A DNA stretch of 44,057 bases. Origin: Prevotella sp. GTDB lineage: Bacteria; Bacteroidota; Bacteroidia; Bacteroidales; Bacteroidaceae. The notes under the pieces were generated by a model. It had not been told where the DNA came from, did not search any database, and was given only the letters and a program-made list of their open reading frames with translations. Below, one piece after another: positions 9,126 through 16,400 of this stretch. Each line of letters begins with the position of its first letter. The first letter of the stretch is position 1. The position numbers and the translations under genes are program-made. Location of the stretch: NCBI GenBank assembly GCA_017615355.1, contig JAGAAJ010000054.1:1-44057 (forward strand). The letters are read 5' to 3'.

Positions 9126-10016
9126 CTATCGCAGACGCACGATTCTTATTCCGTCGGCATTTCTGCGATTCTTCAGATACTGCTGCATGGTGATGGTTTC
9201 CTCCACCACTTTCATGTGCTTGCTGGAGGCATCAATCATGTGCAGGCCGTCGTTGTGCCACACGGCAATTCCCAGATGGGCGATGTCCAAGCCAGGTGTG
9301 AGGCTAGTGATGGCGATGATGTCGCCGTCGTTGACAGTACTGCGCAGCGCACGGCTGTCAGCTAGCTGTCTGGTTGGGATGTAACGGTATTTGCGACCTG
9401 TCAGGTCTTTCTCCTGTGCAGCGATAAGGGGCAGATACTCTGGATGACGCTTCAGCGAGACGTAGGACTGGGGATGCTCCGTCATATAGCTGACCTTGAC
9501 AGTCTGTATGGCAGTAAACGGCGCACAGGCTTTCTGTATCTCCGCGACGAATCCCAACCGTGAGTTGTCGCGCATCCAATCAGTAAAATAATGTATGCGC
9601 GAGGGATAGCCGTCGCATACGCCGTTCCAGTAGCGCTGCATGTGCAGTTGGTGGACGAACTGCCGGAAGGTGGTCTCTCCTCTGCGACTGCACAACGTGA
9701 GAGCTACTACCACATCTACGAAGGTAGTGCAATCCAGCTCACGTGTGTTCAGCACCAGACGCTCGTCGTCGGGATAAAGTTCCAAGGTATGGGCAACGTA
9801 GGGCTTACCGAGGAATTTCCTTGCGAAGTAGATTACATCCTGACCAGCTTCGCACTTCCGAGCAGTGCTGTCAGCCAGCAGCTGTTCGATGAGGATGCTG
9901 TCGGCCGCCTCATAGTGACAACGCTCCTGCGCCGCTGCGTCGCTAAATGATAGATGAAAAATGATAAAGGATAAACCTATCACCTTCATCCATCTGTTTT
10001 TCATCATTCTATTCAT
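9126..10016 (-). CDS. DUF1460 family exported NlpC/P60-like protein
   Basis: A 296-residue exported protein matching the DUF1460 (N-acetylmuramoyl-L-alanine amidase-like) family. After a signal peptide (to about residue 30, ending AAAQ) come FLGKPYVAHTLE, then NTRELDCTTFVD with the probable nucleophile Cys96, and late in the chain GDIIAITS and IAHLGIAVW with His247. The Cys and His placement matches NlpC/P60-type cell-wall peptidases, and a periplasmic peptidoglycan-directed activity is inferred. It begins 1 bp after the stop of the DUF4421 gene, so the two are cotranscribed; in-frame Met codons at residues 4, 5 and 10 leave some start ambiguity. The signal core LSFIIFHLSFS is encoded by a 40-nt repeat also found in the esterase gene at 42955-43776. 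Confidence 0.88.
   Translation of the reverse strand: MNRMMKNRWMKVIGLSFIIFHLSFSDAAAQERCHYEAADSILIEQLLADSTARKCEAGQDVIYFARKFLGKPYVAHTLELYPDDERLVLNTRELDCTTFVDVVVALTLCSRRGETTFRQFVHQLHMQRYWNGVCDGYPSRIHYFTDWMRDNSRLGFVAEIQKACAPFTAIQTVKVSYMTEHPQSYVSLKRHPEYLPLIAAQEKDLTGRKYRYIPTRQLADSRALRSTVNDGDIIAITSLTPGLDIAHLGIAVWHNDGLHMIDASSKHMKVVEETITMQQYLKNRRNADGIRIVRLR
9943..9982 (-). repeat. 40-nt repeat copy A, inside a signal-peptide coding region
   Basis: This sequence is 37/40 identical to 43721-43760, in the same orientation and reading frame. Both copies encode LSFIIFHLSFS in otherwise unrelated exported proteins. It is built from AAATGAT-like words. Confidence 0.85.
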
Positions 10017-10017
10017 A

Positions 10018-11106
10018 TTATCTGTTCTTGTATTTTTGCTTTAAGCCGAAGTTGTAGCCAATGTATATATTCATTGAGCCGAAAGTGTTGTTCGTACGGA
10101 AACGTGGCTTGTGATAGTTGTTGGTGTGTACGATGATGCTGGCGCCTGTATACCACCGCATGTTGTTGTATACGATGCCGAAGCGTCCGATGCCGTCAAG
10201 GTTGACGTTCTTGAAGTCGAAGCCCTCTTTGCTGTTGCCCACTACATCGCCCACGCTCTTCTTGTAGGCCAATGCTCCCTGCAAGCTGGCACCGAAGAGC
10301 CAGTTCTTTCCGAGCACCCAGTTGTAGGCATATCCGCCTGAGATGTTGAAGTCGTTATAGCTGACGTTGCTGATCATCAGGCCTGAGTCGAGAGGTACGG
10401 TGCTATTGCCTAATCGCTCATTGACAAGGTTTTGCAGACGCTCGTGATCCACGTCGAGCGAGTTGCGTGTATAGCCCATGCCTGCCATCCACGAGCCGCA
10501 GCTCACCTTCTGCTGAGTGCTTTGGCTAAAGGCGGCAGGATATGAGAAGCGTTTGTGATTGAAAATATAATAGACGTTGAAGCCCGTGATGCCAGCCTTG
10601 ACGCCGTTGAAGGACTGCTCCTCTAGAGGACGTGTGTTGACTGACTTTCCTAGATAGGCGTCGCGTAGTTTGTAGTCGTTACCTGTGCGTCGGTAGAAGA
10701 GGTCGATGCCTACCTGCGAGCTGTAGATGCTAAGGTCGAGCTGCTGCTTAATGTGCGCTAGATTGATGTTGCCCAACTCGAAAGTATAGCCGAGGAAGAA
10801 CCACTTCCATCCTACGTATGGCCCTACCTTCAGTTTCATGTCAGGCGAGAATGTAATGGATTGCGGGTCTTTGCCGGCACTGCGCAGGGTAAAGATGTCG
10901 TAGTTCTGCGTGGCCTGCAGCATCACAGTGAAGATGTAGTGCTGCGGCTCGATATAGTCGGTGTCGAAACGGTCGAAGTTACGCACCGTCTCACGCACCA
11001 ATGAGTGATGCCTTGTGCTGTCGGTTTGCTCTTGTGCTTTCACAAGCAGAGAGCCTGCCAATATGAGGACGACGATCGTGTATATCCTTTTGAAACAGTA
11101 GGTCAT
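10018..11106 (-). CDS. DUF4421 family probable outer-membrane beta-barrel protein
   Basis: A 362-residue protein resembling the DUF4421 family of Bacteroidetes. It has a signal peptide ending LLVKAQ (about residue 24), then a conserved opening around FDRFDTDYIEPQHY. Alternating amphipathic strands rich in Gly and aromatics end in MNIYIGYNFGLKQKYKNR, suggesting an outer-membrane barrel. The function of the family is unknown to me. The start was set at the ATG at 11104-11106, which overlaps the TGA of the upstream oxidoreductase (ATGA) and precedes a good signal peptide. A longer frame back to 11166 would add an improbable hydrophilic extension. It is the middle gene of a tightly packed three-gene unit. 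Confidence 0.85.
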   Translation of the reverse strand: MTYCFKRIYTIVVLILAGSLLVKAQEQTDSTRHHSLVRETVRNFDRFDTDYIEPQHYIFTVMLQATQNYDIFTLRSAGKDPQSITFSPDMKLKVGPYVGWKWFFLGYTFELGNINLAHIKQQLDLSIYSSQVGIDLFYRRTGNDYKLRDAYLGKSVNTRPLEEQSFNGVKAGITGFNVYYIFNHKRFSYPAAFSQSTQQKVSCGSWMAGMGYTRNSLDVDHERLQNLVNERLGNSTVPLDSGLMISNVSYNDFNISGGYAYNWVLGKNWLFGASLQGALAYKKSVGDVVGNSKEGFDFKNVNLDGIGRFGIVYNNMRWYTGASIIVHTNNYHKPRFRTNNTFGSMNIYIGYNFGLKQKYKNR

Positions 11107-12086
11107 ATTTTTCCGAGAATTCTGTCGAGCACCCAGTTGGTGGGTGTTGCCGACACACTGGTGCACGAGCAGACGCTTAGGCCCTGCAGGTGCTCGATGA
11201 CACTCTTGATGAGCGGGAATTGTACGTAGGGCGGGTTGGGCACTTCAATCAGCTGTGTACCCTGGCTGGTGTGCAGCTCAATGGGTGCATAGTTGAATAC
11301 CGAGAAAGCCATCGACCCCTGTGTGCCAATGATGAGGATGCGGTCGGTACGTGCCGACTCGTGTGCCACGAAGCTCCACGAACCGCTTCCGGTCAGTCCG
11401 TTCTCAAAGCGGAAGATGGCGCTCACGGAGTCCTCGGCACTATAGAAATGTCCGCGGTTAGCCGTCATTCCGCGTGCCTCAAGAATCACACCGAAGATGT
11501 GCTGCAGGAGGTCCATCTGGTGGGGTGCGAGGTCATAGAAATAGCCGCCGCCGCTAATGTCGGGCTGCAGGCGCCAGGGGAGACTCTCCGGACGGTCGTA
11601 GTCGAGGTCGCGTGGAGGAACGGCAAAGCGCACCTGCACATTAACCGCCTCACCAATAGTGCCTTGCTCCACGATGTCCTTCACCCGCTGGAAATAAGGC
11701 AGATAGCGACGGTAATAGGCTACGAAGCATGGCTGCCCAGTCTGTTCGCTCACATAGTTGATGCGTGCACAGTCGTCGTAGGTCGAGGCCAGGGGTTTCT
11801 CTACATAAACGGGCTTTCCAGACTTCATCGCCATGATGGCAAAGGTGGCATGGCTCGAGGGTGGCGTGGCCACATAGATGGCGTTTACCTCAGGGTCATC
11901 GATGAGTTGCTGAGCATCGGTGTACCAGCGGGGCACACCATGACGCTTGGCATATGAGCGGGCTTTTTCTTCTGTGCGGCTCATCACGGCAACAACGCTG
12001 CTTCCCTCCACTTCATTGAAGGCAGGACCGCTCTTCAGCTCGCATACCTCACCGCAGCCGATGAATCCCCATTTCAGTATCTTCAT
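11103..12086 (-). CDS. Gfo/Idh/MocA family NAD(P)-dependent oxidoreductase
   Basis: A 327-residue cytosolic sugar-type dehydrogenase. The Rossmann fold begins GFIGCGEVCE (residues 7-16). The family EKP motif is at 96-98 (YVEKPLA), and the substrate-domain GGGYFYDLAPHQMD motif at 179-192 includes the probable catalytic His189. Family members oxidise or reduce sugars, inositols, bile pigments or amino-sugar derivatives, so the substrate is not predictable here. The stop overlaps the DUF4421 start by 4 bp. The upstream ATPase gene ends 33 bp before it, with a low-complexity spacer (GAGAATGAGATAATGAGA) between. I see no separate promoter in that gap. Coupling to two envelope proteins suggests a substrate derived from a cell-envelope sugar, which is speculation. 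Confidence 0.93.
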   Translation of the reverse strand: MKILKWGFIGCGEVCELKSGPAFNEVEGSSVVAVMSRTEEKARSYAKRHGVPRWYTDAQQLIDDPEVNAIYVATPPSSHATFAIMAMKSGKPVYVEKPLASTYDDCARINYVSEQTGQPCFVAYYRRYLPYFQRVKDIVEQGTIGEAVNVQVRFAVPPRDLDYDRPESLPWRLQPDISGGGYFYDLAPHQMDLLQHIFGVILEARGMTANRGHFYSAEDSVSAIFRFENGLTGSGSWSFVAHESARTDRILIIGTQGSMAFSVFNYAPIELHTSQGTQLIEVPNPPYVQFPLIKSVIEHLQGLSVCSCTSVSATPTNWVLDRILGKI

Positions 12087-12119
12087 GAATAATTAGAGAA
12101 TGAGATAATGAGAAATGTA

Positions 12120-13307
12120 CTAGTACAGGAATCCCAACAGCCAGAGTGGAATTTGATTGCCCTTGCCAATCTCCGTGTTGTATCGGGCATAGATGACATC
12201 GGGCGCGTACCTTATCTTATAGCTGCCGCCAGCGTCGCAGATACGGAACTTCAGGTGACCATCCACGAGGTATAGCGGTTCCCTGCCTGACTGGTTCACC
12301 TTGTGGTCCTTCCATAGCGAGTTGACGAAGAACGTCTCCATCGCCGTCTGCTTCTCCACATGGATGGGGTAAATGGCGTAGAGCAGGTTGGAGTTGTGCA
12401 GCATTACTTTCGAGGGTTTCTTTGGGAAGTCTTCGCCAACAGGATAAATCATATTCAGAAGGCGGGCGTCAGTGAGGTATTTGATATAGTTCATTACCGT
12501 AGCGCGGCTGGTTTCAATGTCCTGCGCCAGCTTCGATACGTTGGGTGCCTTGGGGCCTTCCTCAGCCAACTCGTAGAACAGTTTCTTGATTTTCGTGAGA
12601 TATTTCAGCTCTATCTGCTTGATGAGTAGGATGTCCACCTCTGTCATCATGTTCATTGTCTTCAGCAGGTTTTCGCTATAGTTGCGCTGCTCCTGGAAGA
12701 ATGGATAGAAGCCGTGATGGATGTAATCTTGAAAAAAGCGGCGTGGCGACACCTTGGGCAGGATCTGCTTCACGATGCGCTCGTGGTCATTCAATATTTC
12801 CTCGAGTGAATATGGTCTGAAATCGTTGTTTGTTAAAAGGTTAAGAAACTCTCGGAAGGAGAATCCCCTGAGGTTGTATGACTGCACGATACCGTTCAGC
12901 TCAGGGTTCTCGTCTTTCAGACGCATCACACTGCTGCCCGTGAACACAATCTTCAGACCTGGGTAGAGGTCGTAGCATTTGCGAAGCTCGTGTGACCAGT
13001 TATCCTGCTTAAAAACCTGGTCGATAAGCAACACGCGTCCACCCCTATGATAGAACTCACCTGCGAAGTCGGCTATGCCGCGGCCCTGGAAGTAGAAGTT
13101 GTTCATGTTGATGTACAGGCATTGCCTGTCCTCCAGTCCGAAGTGCTCCTTGGCATACTGCAGCAGGAACGTAGTCTTGCCGATGCCTCGTGTGCCTTTG
13201 ATGCCTATCATGCGGTCACTCCAGTCAATCTCATCCATCAGCGTGCGCCTGACGGGAGCGTTGACATGTTCTACCAAATAGCGGTGTGTGCGAAAAAAAG
13301 CCTCCAT
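12120..13307 (-). CDS. AAA (AAA_14/DUF4143-type) ATPase with Walker-B Glu replaced by Gln
   Basis: A 395-residue protein of the common bacterial ATPase group with an N-terminal AAA_14-like domain and a C-terminal DUF4143-like winged-helix domain. Walker A is GTRGIGKTT (38-46). The Walker B strand reads RVLLIDQVFK (91-100), where relatives usually have IDE. Sensor-1 is VFTGSS (121-126). The winged-helix part is about 225-290 (VSKLAQDIETSRATVMNYIKYL). Proteins of this family are abundant in Bacteroidetes and poorly understood. The promoter at 13359-13389 is well formed. It may be monocistronic or the leader of the oxidoreductase-DUF4421-DUF1460 unit. Confidence 0.9.
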   Translation of the reverse strand: MEAFFRTHRYLVEHVNAPVRRTLMDEIDWSDRMIGIKGTRGIGKTTFLLQYAKEHFGLEDRQCLYINMNNFYFQGRGIADFAGEFYHRGGRVLLIDQVFKQDNWSHELRKCYDLYPGLKIVFTGSSVMRLKDENPELNGIVQSYNLRGFSFREFLNLLTNNDFRPYSLEEILNDHERIVKQILPKVSPRRFFQDYIHHGFYPFFQEQRNYSENLLKTMNMMTEVDILLIKQIELKYLTKIKKLFYELAEEGPKAPNVSKLAQDIETSRATVMNYIKYLTDARLLNMIYPVGEDFPKKPSKVMLHNSNLLYAIYPIHVEKQTAMETFFVNSLWKDHKVNQSGREPLYLVDGHLKFRICDAGGSYKIRYAPDVIYARYNTEIGKGNQIPLWLLGFLY

Positions 13308-13358
13308 AAAATGATTTGTTTCTTAGTGACTGTCTTCGTTTTTTCAGCTTTTAAAGTG

Positions 13359-13389
13359 CAAAAGTATAAATAATTTCTCAAATTGCAAA
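13359..13389 (-). promoter_or_regulatory. ATPase gene promoter
   Basis: On the minus strand TTTG (13386-13389), 19 bp, then TACTTTTG (13359-13366), a near-perfect Bacteroidetes promoter. The predicted leader to the ATG at 13307 is about 45 nt. Confidence 0.78.
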
Positions 13390-13460
13390 GCAGAGATTGC
13401 AAAAACTTACTAAAAAGTATCATTTTCTCAAAAAACGGGTTTTATTCTGCAAAAATGGAT

Positions 13461-13468
13461 TACCTTTG
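13461..13468 (+). promoter_or_regulatory. -7 element of the tamB promoter (near-leaderless)
   Basis: TACCTTTG ends only 8 bp before the tamB ATG, so transcription should start within a few bases of the start codon. A clear -33 TTTG is not present at the usual distance. Confidence 0.6.
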
Positions 13469-13476
13469 CAAATGAT

Positions 13477-16400
13477 ATGAAGAAACTGAAGCACATCATC
13501 AGTTGGACGATATGGGGCCTGTTGGCGCTGTATGTCTCGCTGGTCATCCTCATACAACTGCCTTTCATGCAGCGCTGGCTAGGCCAGATAGTGGCCAGTG
13601 CCATCGGCAACAAGCTGGGTACTGAGGTTAGTGTTGGCCGTGTGGATCTGGGTTTCTTCAATCGACTCATCATTGACGATGTGGTTATTAAGGACCAACA
13701 GCATGAGGATATGCTCGCCGCCCGCCGTATGTCGGTGAAGGTTGAGCTGCTTCCGTTGTTCAGCGGACGTGTCAGCATCTCGTCTGCCCAGCTTTTTGGT
13801 GCCAATGCCGTGCTCTATCGTGATAGCGCCGGCGCCACGCCCAACTGGCAGTTCGCCATTGATGCCCTCTCGAAGAAGGAGAAGGAGGAGCCTTCGAAGC
13901 TCGACCTGCACATTGGTTCCCTCATTGTACGGCGCCTGTCGCTGACCTACGACCAGCGCGATGCTCCGGAGACACCTGGACGCCTGAATCCACGGCATCT
14001 GAAGGTGAGCGACATCAGTGCCCATGTGCTGTTGCGCACACTGACCAACGACTCGCTGAACGCCAGCATCAAGCGCATCGCCCTGCACGAGCAGTCGGGC
14101 ATTGACCTGCAGCGCCTTTCGCTGAAATTAGAGGCAAACCGCCAGCAGGCACTCCTCACGGGATTCGCCTTGGAGATGCAGAATACGTCTCTTAGCATTG
14201 ATACAGTTCAGGCTACGTATGTACTTGATAGTTTGGCAAATACTATTGCCTACCACGTGCCAGTCATAAAAGGACGGGTAGCACTCTCTGACCTCGTTGC
14301 TGTATTACCCGAAAACCTCTCCACTGACTACGACGTGTTGGTTGACGTGTCATCGCTAAGCGGCTCGACGAACAGCGTGAATTGTCGCCAGCTCAGTATC
14401 TCTACAACCAATGGTGCTTTACAACTGCTGGCCTCAGGACGTGTTGATAGCCGAGAAGGCACTTTTCAGACGCATGTGGAACGCTTCAGCGTGAACAGCC
14501 ATCTGCTGGCAGAACTGCAGGAAGTCTTGTCCAACCTGCCATCAGCCATTGGACGCTTAGGCGATGTCAGCATCTCTGCCGATGCTGCTACCGACGACTT
14601 CGGCGACATCCGCACGCAGGGCCGCGCCTCCACTTCCATCGGAACGCTTTCGTGGCGTGGGACGATGACGGATGATGCACGTCAATGGTCGGCACACATC
14701 GATACCGATAGCCTAGACATTGGTCGTCTCACGGCCAACAACGAGCTGGGGCTTCTGGCGGCCAGTCTTGACCTGAGTGGACGTCAGCAACGCGTCAGCA
14801 TCCTTGGCGATATTCCGACCGTCGACCTGCATGGCTACAGATATCACAACATCAGCGTGGATGCCGTCTACAGCCCCGAAGCCACCAGCGGCAAACTGAA
14901 GGTGGACGATCCCAATTTGCAGGCCGACGTGGAGGGAAGCTGGGGCCAGCATCTGCAGCTTACGGGCGTCATAGGCATGTTGGCTCCAAAGGCGCTTCAC
15001 CTCTCCGACCGCTGGGGCGATGCCACATTCTCTGCCGTTATTGATGCCGACATCAACGGTTCATCGTTCAATAGCGCACAAGGGACTATCGACCTCGACG
15101 ACTTGTTGATGGCGCAGAACGACACCACCCACTACCATCTAGACAATCTTCACATACGCTCGGGCTATGAGGACGAACGCCGTTATATGCGAATGACCAG
15201 TGATTTCGGCGAAGTGCTTTTCACCGGCCACAGCAACGGTACGTTCTCGTTGCCACCTTTTGGACAGATAGGTCACGCAAAGGAAGGCGCCGACAACGAC
15301 TTCGAGCTTTCAGCGCGACTCTCCGACAGCCGCTGGATGGAGAAGCTGCTGGGCATTGCGCTTGACCTGCAGGGACCGCTTATGGTGGAGGCCCTGGTAA
15401 ACGATGCTGAGGAACGGATGCTGGTGAAGGCCGACATTCCCTCCTTCCGCTATGGCAATGCCGATTATCGCAACGGCAACATCCTGCTCACGCGACAAGG
15501 CGACAGCACTAGCTGCGACATTCGTGTGACGCGCCTCACGGCCAAAGGGAATCCCATCCATCTGTCGATGATTACCAACGCCAAGGAGAAGGAGGCCTCA
15601 TCGGCCCTATCGTTGTTCAACGAGAGTGGCGATGGAGGCACAGTGAACATGGTGACAAGTCTCTATCAGAATGATGAGGGAGTGAATGAGATACACGTGC
15701 GTGTGATGCCATCCCGTTTCGTGTTGAAGGATAACCTTTGGGACTTGGAGCCATGTGACATCCTCTATAGTGACAAACGCCTGATGATTGACCACTTCAC
15801 CCTGCACCACGACGACGAGCACCTCATCATCGACGGCATCGCCTCGACAAATGCTGCCGACTCGCTGATGATCGACCTGCAGGGTGTCGATGTGGCGTAT
15901 GTGCAGGAGGCTGTTGGATTCCGCAGCGTGCGCTTCGGCGGTAGGGCCACAGGAAGAGCCTATGTTTGTCAGGCATTCAGCAATCCTGATGCTTGGGCCG
16001 ACATCACTGTGGACGACTTCCTCTTCCAGGAGGCGCATATGGGTACCCTTGAGGCCTTTGCCGTATGGAATTTTGAGGATGGGCAGATAGACCTCGAGGG
16101 CGTTATTGACGACGGGGCAGAGGCACAGACCTTTGTCGACGGCTATATCTCACCACGCCGAAAGGAGCTCGACCTGGGTATCCAGGCGCAAGGCACCAAT
16201 ATTGGCTTTGTACACTCGTTCACACGCAGCTTCATCGGCAGCATCGAAGGTAAGGCCTATGGCGACGTGCGCATTTATGGTCCGCTAAAAGCAATAGATA
16301 TGGTGGGCAACGTTGCCGTCAACGGCAAGGCCAGCGTCAGACCTCTCGGCACTACTTATTCCTTCGCCAACGATACCGTGCGACTCCGTCCCGGTGATGT

